The position numbers and the translations under genes were made by a program. A DNA stretch of 64,000 nucleotides from Labyrinthula sp. Ha (Eukaryota; Sar; Bigyra; Labyrinthulida; Labyrinthulaceae), in the NCBI GenBank assembly GCA_015227615.1, contig JAALGZ010000004.1:186001-250000 (forward strand), read 5' to 3'. The notes beneath the pieces are model-generated. The model saw nothing but the letters and a program-made list of their open reading frames with translations. It did not search any database and was not told the origin of the DNA. Below are positions 1 through 10,370 of the stretch, in pieces. Each line of letters starts with the position of its first letter. The stretch's first letter is position 1.

Positions 1-669
1 CAGTCTCTCCTCAATGACTGCTATTTAGATCAGACTATACCTAGGTGTAAATTGATCCTTCATCTGGCTTTACTGTATAGTGGTTTCAGAAATTGGAGCG
101 ATGAGTGAGATGTATTATAAAATGCAAAGATTTGATTATGCAACCCTGCAGAACGAGACAAAAAGAAATCCCTACTGTAGCACAAAAACTTTGAAATACA
201 CCACTGACTTCTCGCCTAGGAATGACCGGTTCAATTATCCCTATTCAGCACATATACATTGAATAAAAAGAAGCCTAACACACTTCGTGAAGTCTAGAGT
301 ACATAAGAGTATCGACTAAACCTTTTCCGTGAATAATGCATTGCAGCAAGTTTAAACTAACGAAAACCTTTTATACATGAGAAGTACATCCGCTGTCTAT
401 ATATGAATTTCTGATGGTTACAAGAATATTTCATGACTGTTAATACACACTTTCATCAATAAAGTTTTCGCCTGCGAACAATAAACAAAGAATAAAGATC
501 CTAAAAGGCTGATAATAATCAGTTCTGATGCTTCAGTGCTTAATCTTCTAAGACAGCTATTCGGGCAATGTCAAATATAATTGATTCCTACTAAAATAAA
601 TAAATATTCAATAAAGTAATATTTACAAAAAAACAAACAAACCAAAGAAACTATGCAGAAAGGAAGCTT
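1..669. other. intergenic, no gene seen
   Basis: AT-rich sequence downstream of the hydroxylase gene, which ends at 670 on the - strand. Only a 60-codon open frame with a non-ATG start is present at 80-262 and it has no recognisable motif. I see no RNA gene or repeat here. Confidence 0.5.
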
Positions 670-1719
670 TTATTCCCACCTGGCTGTTCCAAATAACCAA
701 TCCCAAAAAGGCGTGATACTGTAGTTACACTTGAGAACATTATGATGCAGCTCATGAAACCAGGGGTTCCAATCATCAAACTTAAAGAGTGCAGGCGCTA
801 TTGGTGGAACCAAGCTCATAGTTGGAACAGCTTTCCCTGCATGAGACAGTACTTCTAATTGCACCAAATAGTATGAGATTAAATCTCCTTCGAAGTTATC
901 AGTAAAAACATCTTTTGGAAAAATTACCTCCATTAGAATAAACGCTAAGAGAATCGGCAGTTGAGCCTCAAGAGTTAAGTCCAAAGCTAAGAAGTGATAA
1001 TTTGTCTTGATGTGAGGATTAACATGTTCGTGATGCTTCTTATGTAACCAATAAACAGAGCGTAAGTGCAAGGCCCGATGAAACAACCAAAAAAAGAAAT
1101 CAGTCGTCATTCTCGTAAACCAGACTTTCAAAATAAACATAAATGGGCGTTGAAGTAAGTGTGTTGGTTTTAATGCATACCAGTTATCAAAAGTAATCCC
1201 AGTTCTCTGCGTAAACTCAAGGTTTCCTTTCTTGATCGCGTCATTGAAAACAAACGCTTCCAGCACCGAAAATCCAATGACTGCAGTAAAATTACAACTT
1301 GAATAATCCATGATAAGTTCGGGAAGCGTTTGTATCTTACTTCGCGGTGAAAAGTGTGGTATATGTTTGTATACGTAGTTTGTAAGGAAATAACAATAAG
1401 CCACCAACAAATCCTGTCCCAGAAGGTTACGAAAGACTACTCGAAGGTACCTCGTTAGTGGGGTTCTGGGTTCTCCCAAGAGAATCTGAATCTTTCGAAC
1501 TATAAATGCCGTACCAATCGCGCCAATATTCGAAAGCAACCAAGCTACCAAAGGATGGTCTTGTATCTTGTCTGTAGTCGTAGGCACTACGTTCTTCTTC
1601 CCATTCGCTTCTTTCAAGATCTTGTTCCTGCGCTCGAATATCTGCTTCTTGAATATTAGAGTATATCCGCCAAGCATCGAGAACAATGCAACTGCTGCTT
1701 TCTGCTCATTGTTCAGCAT
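670..1719 (-). CDS. fatty acid hydroxylase / sterol desaturase superfamily membrane protein
   Basis: 349 residues, ATG start, no intron needed. The C-terminal half carries the histidine clusters of the membrane di-iron oxygenases: HRALH (about 214-218), HKKHH (226-230), a single His near 293, and HELHH (322-326). These ligate the two irons in sterol C-5 desaturases, sphingolipid hydroxylases and related ER enzymes, which hydroxylate or desaturate lipid chains using O2. Hydrophobic stretches near 55-75, 100-115, 145-160, 195-212 and 250-265 fit a multi-pass ER protein with the His boxes on the cytosolic side. The length is normal for the family. The product ends shortly after WDWLFGT, a tail motif typical of this superfamily. 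No other gene lies within 3.6 kb on the + side, so the substrate (sterol, sphingoid base or other lipid) cannot be inferred from context. The superfamily call is firm; the exact reaction is not. Confidence 0.9.
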   Translation of the reverse strand: MLNNEQKAAVALFSMLGGYTLIFKKQIFERRNKILKEANGKKNVVPTTTDKIQDHPLVAWLLSNIGAIGTAFIVRKIQILLGEPRTPLTRYLRVVFRNLLGQDLLVAYCYFLTNYVYKHIPHFSPRSKIQTLPELIMDYSSCNFTAVIGFSVLEAFVFNDAIKKGNLEFTQRTGITFDNWYALKPTHLLQRPFMFILKVWFTRMTTDFFFWLFHRALHLRSVYWLHKKHHEHVNPHIKTNYHFLALDLTLEAQLPILLAFILMEVIFPKDVFTDNFEGDLISYYLVQLEVLSHAGKAVPTMSLVPPIAPALFKFDDWNPWFHELHHNVLKCNYSITPFWDWLFGTARWE

Positions 1720-1753
1720 TTTGATTAATGCTTTTCTTTTTATTCAACGGTAA

Positions 1754-3540
1754 AGTGTGTTTGTGCGGCTACATCCGACCTTGTTGATATTTTGCGTTTA
1801 AAAGCACAAACATTCATTTTGGGCAATTGATCTTGTGAGATTATATCAATATATGTTTACTGTGCTAATACTGAAAATTTCTAAGGATATTGGTCATTAT
1901 AATACTTTACTTGGCGGTCCAAAGGGATTATATTAAAATATTATTGTTTTATAGGTAAGTTATATGTCAATAGAGATGACATGCTATTGCATTGCTCTCA
2001 GTAAAAGTAGAGCATGCAATCTATGTGGCACTGCATTAAGACACCTTTCAAGGATAAGTTGCATGATTAGTAATAAGTATATCTTAAGGAAAAATAAAAA
2101 TGATAGTGTATGAAATTTGGAGGTGAAGATCAATATATGAAAAGATGTATGTGAGAGTCAAAATTTAGCTTATTTTTGAGCCTTAGAGATGAACCCTGAA
2201 ATCAACGGAGTCAACTAATACCTAATTTAGTGTCCAATGTTCCAAACATTATTGCTGGACTTGTTTAATATCCCCTGATTCTTGATATATTAAACTAAGG
2301 AATATTTCAAAAGTTGCTTCAATATATTTTAAAACTTCTGATAAATATCCCTAATTCATAAAATAATTTAATTCGACTTGTAATTCTTATTACCACTTTG
2401 AAATTATAGGAGGTTTTCAACGGAAATGAAAAATTTTATACTTTTGTAATATATTTCATTACCTAAAGTATGTATTCAATGAAATTTTTAACAATTAATG
2501 ATGGTGACATTGAAAGATGATACAATCTATGTGAGCTTACTTGCATCGGATATACTATAACCAAACCCCCCCATTAGGTAATTAGGTAATGCATTTCACT
2601 TGAATAACTTGTCGTAGGATAATCCAGTCTTCAGTGGATCATAATAATAGAAAGTTAGTATCTTGCTTGTGCAATATCAAGTTCTCTTAAGGAAACTAGG
2701 TCTAAGTCTTTATTTTATTAGTTGTGTTTGCATAGTGACTTAGTTTCATCCCAATAAACAGATTGCACAAGCATTTATTCGCTATGAGTAAATCATAAGA
2801 CTAAGATTAACCTCAGTTTAAGTTAATGCAGTTCTTACCATTGGTTAAATGGGACATTATAATTTGTCCTGCGTTAAGTTAATATGTTGTATTGCGTCGT
2901 GCTTGTCTCTCTAACAAAGTTCGGTTTGGGCTCTAACAATATTTATTTTGTTCCTTCACCTGGAATTAAATAGAATCAATTAATCCGCATGGGAGTACTG
3001 ATGAGGAGGTTAATCAGCATTACTCAGTCAAACTTGGAAACATCTTAGGTGGACCCCAGCATAAAGACTTGTATATAATAATATTCCCATAAAAGGAAAA
3101 CACGGCGGGGGTGATATAATTTCTCACAATTATTCCTGAACAGCCTCAAAATGTAAGGTAAGAATATCAGATTTTATCGACCATTTCTTTAAGGTGCACT
3201 GTATATATATACATATATATGGTTACAACGCAGGTTGAATATCGAAAATCGTTGAAGTGATTGTTACGGAAATTTTCAGTTTTCGACATAATATTATTTG
3301 TCGGAAAATAATTACTTCTAAAATCGTGTATTCTAATTTGGTCTTTTTTTTTGCTTAGAAAATCTAGTTGATGCCTCAGAATTATATCTTGAAACTGAGA
3401 AATTCTTATCTAGCTTAAATACCTTTCGTAAGAACTTGTCTTTTTCATGTCCAGCTATTCTTAGAATATACAACAAATGCAATATATTTGGACTGATTGG
3501 AATATATTTACCTAAGTAAATATAATAGAACAGAAGAAAG
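1754..3540. other. intergenic, AT-rich
   Basis: Upstream region of the hydroxylase gene and beyond. It contains short alternating TA runs (around 3196-3220) and a small local duplication of a TTAGGTAA-type word near 2573-2590. I find no open frame, RNA gene or element with real support. Confidence 0.5.
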
Positions 3541-3701
3541 GAAAATCATTAAGCTTGATGTCGGTCTTTGGTGGTTGAACTCGTCAAAGACTGACGATAT
3601 GTTCACGAGCTTTAGGTCACCGGAACAAGCGCCTATCTTCATGAGCAGAAGATTGAGGCTTTACGAGTGATTACAGTCTGGGGTCTTGCACATTATGTTT
3701 T
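3541..3701 (+). ncRNA. possible structured RNA (less AT-rich island)
   Basis: A roughly 150-base island that is visibly less AT-rich than its surroundings and can fold into strong local hairpins. Bases 3559-3570 pair with 3585-3596 in a 12-bp stem with two G.U pairs and a 14-base loop. Bases 3631-3640 pair with 3648-3659, a 10-bp stem with a two-base bulge and a 7-base loop. A TTTT run at 3698-3701 would suit RNA polymerase III termination. I see no open frame that explains the island and could not match it to U snRNA, SRP RNA or RNase P signatures. It may also be a decayed repeat. Strand is guessed from the T run. Confidence 0.3.
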
Positions 3702-5363
3702 CAGTGGTCATATACAAAGCTGTCCTCCACGATTTTATTGTTCGATTCATAGGTTTGATATTCACAAGATTATATTTTCCTCTCTCGATTATAGCTTTTA
3801 TTACTAGTTTTCTTGCTCCGATATTGCTTTTCTATGATAGACAAAGAAATAAAATAGGTTTCCCTTCTTCTTCTCTTTTTTTCTACACTATGATTTGATA
3901 TTTACTTTCTTTGTTAGAGCTAGCGTCCATATGCTACACAGCTCATAAGAGGTTTTTATCTACAATAGACACTCTTCAACTTTTTGTAAAAAGGAATTAC
4001 ATAGTAAGTTTGCGCCCATATTAGGGTTAATAAGATACATCCTAAAAACCAACTTCCCAATTGCAAGGGTGACATTTTCTACTTTTCTTGTATGTAAAGG
4101 CACTTCAGCCTTTAGGCGCAACAAAGGCACATATTCTTCCAGGATGTCCTTATTGAAATTGGCAAGTTTGGTAGTAGGGAGATAATTGGCGTTGGTGCTG
4201 TGTACTGCGACTCTCTGCCCTCAATGTATCGTTTCCCCGCGCTTGAGTTAACTCTGTAAATAGAGATGTTCAACTTCAAGATGTTCATTTCGTTTTATTA
4301 CTTTAAGAATTCGAGCTTTTTTCTCATGGTTGATATATCATATTATGCTGTGGAATCCAATACATCTTGGAGCAAACATTGAAGAGTGAAATAGGACAGA
4401 TGGCCAAAGGCGTAATCGTTAATTAAATTGTTTGAGCAAATGATTAAACCCATGAATTGGTACTTAAGAAAGAGACAAAACATATTCATCCATCTTCATA
4501 TTCTTAACTTATAGAACTGGTTAGAGTGTCATGCTCTGTTGAACCTCTTCCGGATCAAATAAGAAAAATGTCTTGGTTCAAGTGGTACTTTAACTCATAC
4601 ATCTAAGGTCTAGCATAATTTGAACTCATTATGAAAGGGCGCAATAAAAGAGCTTTAAATTTGCTAAAATAAGGCTTTTTTTGCCAGAAGCTGATGGTGG
4701 TGATACTATGAGTTCCTTCTTCAAGAAACTGGACTTCTCATAACTGTCTCAACTTTTCCATTAACATTTCCAGTGTAGCTTAATCCAGTAACCTGTGCAG
4801 TCGCTTTCATGCAATAATTTGCGTTTTCATTATGGTTCAGACTTTAGATGTTACTTTGGAAAACTTAACCTTCTGCCATGACCAATTTTCTACTAATGAA
4901 CGAGAAAATTAGAAACTCATTTTGAAGCCCTTCTAAATAGAAACTTCCCAACCCACAAAGAAAAATGTTCTCTTTATTGAATTGAATTACATAATTCTAA
5001 CCGACAAACCTGCATTTGCAATGCTCGAAGGACATGTTGAATTTTATTTCATCGTTTTCTTTTTTCAGCAGAAACTAGCATCTTATATATGAGGACCCTA
5101 CAAGTTTCTCCACGCCAACCCTGAAAGAAGCTTGACAAAATATAATCTTTTCTCAGCTCAAGTTTCCCAAGTATTATCTCAAAGCAACATTTAGTATTGG
5201 ACACTTTTTGCAATAATGCGACCAAATAGTGCTCGTTCCATTATTAACAAACTGTATCCCACACATACCAAATAGTCTCGTATCGGAACAAACTTCGAAT
5301 TACGAAACACGTCATTTCAACATACGAAAAATACCCATAAACAATAACAATACACAGAATAAA
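3702..5363. other. intergenic, upstream of the RGS-receptor pair
   Basis: No gene supported. A 70-codon T-rich hydrophobic frame at 3686-3898 lacks any motif and overlaps the end of the GC island. The last 200 bases form the 5' flank of the first RGS receptor. That receptor's frame is open upstream of its ATG to 5229, without sequence resembling the paralog. Confidence 0.45.
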
Positions 5364-6830
5364 ATGAACGAAACTGATTTTTGTTTTCAAGAAAAGTTTC
5401 TCCGATATACAAATGGACTAAAAATAGCTTCTCTTACTATTTTTTCTCTAGCAATGTCTATGATGCTGTTTTGTGTGTTAACTTGGCATTTTCTCCGAGA
5501 AACACCATACTTAAAGTACAGACAGTTTCCTCTCATCCCACTTTTCTGTATTGGATGGCTTTGCACACTCTTCACAGGACCTTTATATAGAGGAACTTTT
5601 CCAAAAACTAATTTTTTAGACGCAAAAACATTTGAAGAACAAGTATATGAAATAGAATCCATAGATTCTCGTCTTGGATGGAATCACAACTGTGTGTTTG
5701 ATCAACTAGTGTTTAACAGCATTGTAGCAATTTTTGTTTGTGTACAATGTGTCCGCGTATGGCAAATATTTCAAAAAGTTAGATTTAATAAGAAATTAGC
5801 TAAGTATACAGAAGAACACGCAAAACAATATCATATGAATTTACGTAATCCAGCCTCTTCAGAAGCACAAAGTGTAAAAAGTGAACATAGTTTAGATTCA
5901 CTTCGTAAAGCAAAACTTTTTCTTACTTCAGAATTTAGTTTCTCTTTAGCTTTTTTAGGAGTAATAATTTCTTTTATCTACGCTTTATATTTTGCTGTTG
6001 ATGTTTGTCCTCAAATAGGTGAAAATGTGTGTAAAATAAATGCAGCAAGTATATCCAATATACGAACAACTTTACTCAATCTTCTTCCTGCTGTTTTATT
6101 TATTTTATTTTTCTTTTATGTTGTAAGAATATCGAAAAAATATCCTGATCCCTTTGATCTACTTGAAGAAATGAATCAAGCTTATATTCCAACTTTAGTT
6201 TTAATGCTTTCTGCTGTTCTCTTAAACGCAATTGATCCATTTAAAATTCTTGAAGAAAACTCTAAGAAAAAAATTGGTTTTGATTATGCTGTACTTATAG
6301 ATATTGGTTTAAACTGGTTTTGTTTGCGAACTATATGTATTCCAGTTTTGATAGTTCTTTGGAGAAGGAATTTTGAAAAAAGTTCTAGATTTGATCCAAA
6401 AGAAGAGTCAAAAAGACTTACATTTCATGATTTGTTACGGAATGAAGAAGGCATGAAGTATTTCAAAGCTCATCTTTTGTTTGAATTTTCATCTGAGAAC
6501 TTGGATTTTTATATTACTGCAAAAAATTGGAAAGATAATTACGACTCAGTTGCATCTTGGGAGAAAAGAAAAAAGTACGCCAAAAACATCTACAACAGAT
6601 GGTTGAGTCCAAAGGGCGTAAGTCCAGTAAATGTAGGATTTTTCATTACAAAGAAAGTGGAGAAAAATCTGTTAAATGATCTTCACGTTCGAAAAGATCT
6701 GTTTGACGAAGCTTTGGACGAAGTGTACCTATTAATGGAAAGAGACAGTTTTGGAAGGTTTCAAGCCAAGCCAGTCTATAAGCTTCTCAATATGGCGGAC
6801 GTTACCTCCCTAGATCGAATATCTATATAA
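5364..6830 (+). CDS. seven-transmembrane protein with C-terminal RGS domain (copy 1)
   Basis: 488 residues from the ATG at 5364. This start aligns with the start of the downstream paralog; the frame is open further back to 5229, but that part has no counterpart. About seven hydrophobic segments are visible (near 20-42, 55-73, 112-135, 191-213, 236-256, 272-290, 308-334). They are followed by a cytoplasmic RGS domain at about 352-476 with recognisable pieces: LLRNEEGMKYFKAHLLFEF, SENLDFYITAKNW and LMERDSFGRF. RGS domains speed GTP hydrolysis by G-alpha subunits, so a receptor fused to RGS would couple sensing to G-protein shut-off, as in plant AtRGS1 and in protist and fungal RGS-GPCRs. No signal peptide is apparent. 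The tandem paralog begins 477 bases downstream on the same strand, which points to local duplication. The ligand is unknown. The family call is firm. Confidence 0.88.
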   Translation: MNETDFCFQEKFLRYTNGLKIASLTIFSLAMSMMLFCVLTWHFLRETPYLKYRQFPLIPLFCIGWLCTLFTGPLYRGTFPKTNFLDAKTFEEQVYEIESIDSRLGWNHNCVFDQLVFNSIVAIFVCVQCVRVWQIFQKVRFNKKLAKYTEEHAKQYHMNLRNPASSEAQSVKSEHSLDSLRKAKLFLTSEFSFSLAFLGVIISFIYALYFAVDVCPQIGENVCKINAASISNIRTTLLNLLPAVLFILFFFYVVRISKKYPDPFDLLEEMNQAYIPTLVLMLSAVLLNAIDPFKILEENSKKKIGFDYAVLIDIGLNWFCLRTICIPVLIVLWRRNFEKSSRFDPKEESKRLTFHDLLRNEEGMKYFKAHLLFEFSSENLDFYITAKNWKDNYDSVASWEKRKKYAKNIYNRWLSPKGVSPVNVGFFITKKVEKNLLNDLHVRKDLFDEALDEVYLLMERDSFGRFQAKPVYKLLNMADVTSLDRISI

Positions 6831-7307
6831 TTTCTGCAGTTCTGATATCTGATTAGTATTATTTAAAGTCGAATAGCTATTGTCATGCTCTCTATATTCC
6901 ACTCTTTGTTCTTCACACCCCCGGAATTGAACCCAGGGACTTTTCGTCTCTTTCAAATATGGTTAGTCAAACTGGGCACATCCGCACAGACGGGGAAACT
7001 GCAATCAGTACAGTAGTTCAGCATACGGAACTTACTATATACGAATTATTAGAAACATTTTGCCCGTATCGGTAATCTATCGGTAAGAGGAGTTAATGGA
7101 GAATTATAAGTGAAATGTCCTGCTGTGGTAGTATTGTTATGCCGGTAGGACCAAATGAGAAGTATGTTACACATCTGATGGAGTTTAGTTTGTTGAATAA
7201 TTCTCACTTTCTCCTAAGATTACAAAAGAAAGACAATAAAAAAGAATCCATTCCTGACAAAAAAGCGGAACAGAATATTTATTTAGATTTATTAACTTTC
7301 TTTTGAT
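6831..7307. other. intergenic spacer between the RGS receptors
   Basis: Spacer of 477 bases. On the - strand a GGTTCAATTCC word near 6921-6935, with an A-box-like stretch about 40 bases before it, resembles the internal promoter of a tRNA. The acceptor stem does not pair, so I call it at most a decayed tRNA or SINE fragment. The 63-codon frame at 7115-7306 has no motif. Confidence 0.4.
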
Positions 7308-8783
7308 ATGAAAGACGAAAACTTCACAGACTTATGTCTAAGAGAACAATTATTCCGGTACGACCCTGTTTTGAAAGCTTCTTCTGTTTTCCTATTTTTC
7401 GTAGGGATCACTTTACTGGTAGGAAGTTTGATTGGATGGTATTTTTTAAGAAACTCCTCTTACCTAAAGTATCGGCAATTTCCTCTTATTCTTCTCTTTT
7501 CTCTTGGATGGCTTGCAAACCTCGTTTCGGGACCACTTTATAGAGGTCTCTTTCCAGATTCTGACTACGTAAACCTTGATTCACCCCAAGAAAAACAGGA
7601 AGAATTAGATTTTCTTCAAGATGAGATAGGACTTCTTTACAACTGTACATTTTCTCAAACACTTCTCAATGCAATGGTGCCAATTATAGTTTCTGTTCAA
7701 TGTGTACGGGTTTTGTATATTTTACAACGAGTTCGATTTAACAAGAAGCTATCAAAATATACAGAACAAAATGCTTCACTCTATCAAGTAAATCTGAAGA
7801 AAAACAATTGCACTGAGAACTCGTGTTCAACTAATCAAGAAACTCTTGAAGACTTGCGAAAGTTTAAAATATTCCTGAGTTCGAAATTCAATGCTGGTTT
7901 GGCATCCTTTTTTGTCTTGTTTTCTTTTCTCTACGCTTTTCTCAATGCATTAGATACATGTCCTACAAAAAGAAACGATAAGTGTGATATTATCTCAATT
8001 GGAGTTTCATCCCCTCGAACAGCTTTTTTTAATTTGATTCCTATTTTAGTGTTTCTTATTTTTTTTCTTTATGTTCGACATTTATCTATCAATTATCCTG
8101 ATCCTTTTGATATCTTTGCTGAAATGAAAAGAGCTTTTTTTCCTGCCGTGACCACTGGGATAATGGGCTTTGTTTCAAATATGCTTGATCCACTCAATAT
8201 TTTAGATAGATCTTCAAACACTCCAATATATTTTCATTACGCTTTAGTTATTGATTTTGCAATTATGTGGTTTTATATTCGTACAATTGTAATTCCAATT
8301 TTTCTTGTAATACATAAAAAATATCTTCCTGGAGTTCTTATTAAACATACAAAAGGAGATGAAGTTGAAGAATTTACTCTTATACAGGTTTTAAGTCATG
8401 AAGAAGGTTTAACTTTGTTCAAAGCACATTTACTCAATGAGTTTTCAGGTGAAAATTTAGATTTTTTCTTGAGTGCAAAACAATGGGAAGAAAATTTTAA
8501 TAGTGATTTCTCGATGGTACAAAAAAAAGAAATTGCTTGGAATATTTATAATCGGTGGTTAAGTCCATCTGGTGTTGTTCCCGTTAATGTGCCTTATGAA
8601 ATACCAAAAAGTGTAAGACAGCAGCTTGAAGGAAGTGTAGATGTTCCACAAAATTTGTTTGATGAAAGTATTCAGGAAATATATTTGTTGATGGAAAGAG
8701 ATAGTTTTGAACGATTCAAATCAAAATCTGCTTTTACAGCACTTGATCTTGGACAGCTTTCTGTTCAAAGGCTTTCGTTTTAA
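7308..8783 (+). CDS. seven-transmembrane protein with C-terminal RGS domain (copy 2)
   Basis: 491 residues, ATG start, intronless. It is a clear paralog of the gene at 5364-6830 along its whole length: the same order of seven hydrophobic segments, the shared KYRQFPLI...LFSLGW...GPLYRG stretch after the first helix, a conserved YPDPFD motif after the fifth helix, and an RGS domain at about 355-480. RGS hallmarks are LSHEEGLTLFKAHLLNEFS, ENLDFFLSAKQWEEN and LLMERDSFERF. Conserved cysteines flank the loop between helices 4 and 5, suggesting a disulfide on the non-cytoplasmic side. As in copy 1 there is no signal peptide. The two copies have diverged enough to be old duplicates, and both frames are intact, so both are probably functional and may recognise different cues. 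Expected role: membrane receptor that deactivates G-alpha. Confidence 0.88.
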   Translation: MKDENFTDLCLREQLFRYDPVLKASSVFLFFVGITLLVGSLIGWYFLRNSSYLKYRQFPLILLFSLGWLANLVSGPLYRGLFPDSDYVNLDSPQEKQEELDFLQDEIGLLYNCTFSQTLLNAMVPIIVSVQCVRVLYILQRVRFNKKLSKYTEQNASLYQVNLKKNNCTENSCSTNQETLEDLRKFKIFLSSKFNAGLASFFVLFSFLYAFLNALDTCPTKRNDKCDIISIGVSSPRTAFFNLIPILVFLIFFLYVRHLSINYPDPFDIFAEMKRAFFPAVTTGIMGFVSNMLDPLNILDRSSNTPIYFHYALVIDFAIMWFYIRTIVIPIFLVIHKKYLPGVLIKHTKGDEVEEFTLIQVLSHEEGLTLFKAHLLNEFSGENLDFFLSAKQWEENFNSDFSMVQKKEIAWNIYNRWLSPSGVVPVNVPYEIPKSVRQQLEGSVDVPQNLFDESIQEIYLLMERDSFERFKSKSAFTALDLGQLSVQRLSF

Positions 8784-9019
8784 CCTGTGTTTCTGCAACT
8801 GTGAGATTTTGCATTAGGTTGGATATAGTGTTAGAAAATGTTTTGAAAAAAGTGTGTCTTTTGTTTGTTTTTGTTTTCACTCACTTTAAACAATGTTGTT
8901 TCAATCTAAAAACTAACCTGTTTTTTTTTCTTGCGGAAAAGCTTTACTTCATCTATATAGAAACACATGGTTGCATTACCAGGTATCTTTATAACGTTAA
9001 AAATTGAAGAAAGATTTAA

Positions 9020-10370
9020 ATGAAATCAGTCCTTGGACAAAAACCTCCTTATCTACCAACCAGCAAACACAATGTCAATAAAACTGACTTCTATGGTATA
9101 TTTAATATTATAATAAGATTTTTAGCGAATGTAGGCAAAGCTCTGGATACAGGGTTGGAAATGGTACTTACTTGTCTTGACAGTTGACGCTCAGGCTGGA
9201 GTTACAAAGACAAAAACAGGAGCTGGGGACAAAGAAAAAGCTTATCTTGTAAAAAAATATACAAGTTTTTATTTTTTTGGTTTTTATTGGTTAGTGATGT
9301 TGTCCCTGCTCTTCCTCGCTGTGGTTGTCTTCACCTTCATGATGATTTCTTTCTTTTCTTACTTGGATATTACTTATGTAAAAAGATCTGTTCTTCATAG
9401 ATTATCAGCTCAAGAGTTAGAAGCAGAAACTGCAGAGTTGAAATTAATGAAAGTTTCACTTGGGCTTCAAACAGCTCTTGAACACGAAATTCATGATTTC
9501 AGTAGTTACCTTAATTTCATGCACATTCCTTCATCTGAATTTAAAGTATTAACAAAGGAAGCAAGCGAAATTTTAAATACGATCTCTGGTCTATCAGAAG
9601 AAAAGAAAAATGAAGTTTTGAAAGCAATTGAGAATAGTTTTATGCGGATGAAGAGAGATATGTTGACAAAGCAAAAGAAACATACCAGACGGGTGGCTGA
9701 TTCAAAGAAGGCCCTGACAAAGTTAAAAGAGGATATTGAGTTAGATGTTGATGAACTTGAGCGGGAAAAAGAAGAATTTGTACGAAAAACAATTGATCTT
9801 GGTTTACAAAAGGATCAAAAGTTTGATTATAAAAAAGATGTGTTAGATTATTATGGAGACGATGAGGAAATTCTTACAATGCTAAAAGAAGAATCGGAGC
9901 TTGAGGAGGATTTCGAAACCCGAATAGAAAGATTTTATGCAAAGTTGGAGCTAATTACTTTTCCAGAGGTAAATCAGGATGAAGTAAGAAAGTGGATGAG
10001 TATGGTTGAAGAACAGTATGAGAAATTAGCCCAGGTTTATTCTCAAATTGATGAAGGGGAAGAAGAAATAATTGATGAAGAATTTTTAAAGTCTGTTCCA
10101 AAAATAATTAAGAAATATTGTACTGAGGGTGAACAACTTGCTTTTAGTAAATTAACGAATACTGAGGAGGTTTTAGAATTTTTTGAACCAATCGTTCTAA
10201 GAGCAAAATTAAGTGCACATAAACAAGAGCTTCTGGATATTTACTTAGCTTGGAAAGCTGGCGGGGTAAATGCGATGACAGTGTTTAGTAACATTGAGAA
10301 GTTTGCGGAACAAGAAAAAGTTTTTCGATTATATGATGTTCTCTACAATGCTGATGAGAGTTTTATTTAG
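9020..10370 (+). CDS. single-pass membrane protein with cytosolic coiled coil, two exons
   Basis: I do not recognise the family. The long frame has no ATG ahead of its first transmembrane helix. An open ATG frame at 9020-9163 joins it if an intron of 31 bases (9164-9194, GT...AG) is removed, giving 439 residues. The short N-terminal part (starting MKSVLGQKPPYLPTSK) is followed by a basic stretch, a helix at about 75-105 (FFGFYWLVMLSLLFLAVVV region), and then a highly charged, mostly helical domain. That domain includes a likely coiled coil around residues 180-260 and an acidic EGEEEIIDEE patch. The gene follows the RGS receptors on the same strand with a 236-base gap and could be a co-located signalling or scaffold protein; that is inference. 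An internal ATG at 9297 would cut into the helix and is less likely. The intron model is reasonable but unproven. Confidence 0.65.
9164..9194 (+). other. predicted 31-base intron
   Basis: GTACTT...CTCAG. Removal joins the ATG-led frame at 9020 to the long coding frame in phase 0 and supplies the missing start codon. Alternative AG acceptors nearby (9183) do not restore frame. Confidence 0.55.

Noticed and set aside
3735-3760. GTTCGATTC B-box-like word
   Set aside because: Neighbouring bases do not form a T stem and no A box lies upstream.
5229-5363. N-terminal extension of the first RGS receptor
   Set aside because: Low-complexity Asn-rich sequence with no counterpart in the paralog; the ATG at 5364 aligns with the paralog start.
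6911-7000. tRNA-like sequence on the - strand with a good B-box word
   Set aside because: The acceptor stem does not pair and the T stem has a mismatch, so it cannot be a working tRNA; at best a decayed tRNA or SINE piece.
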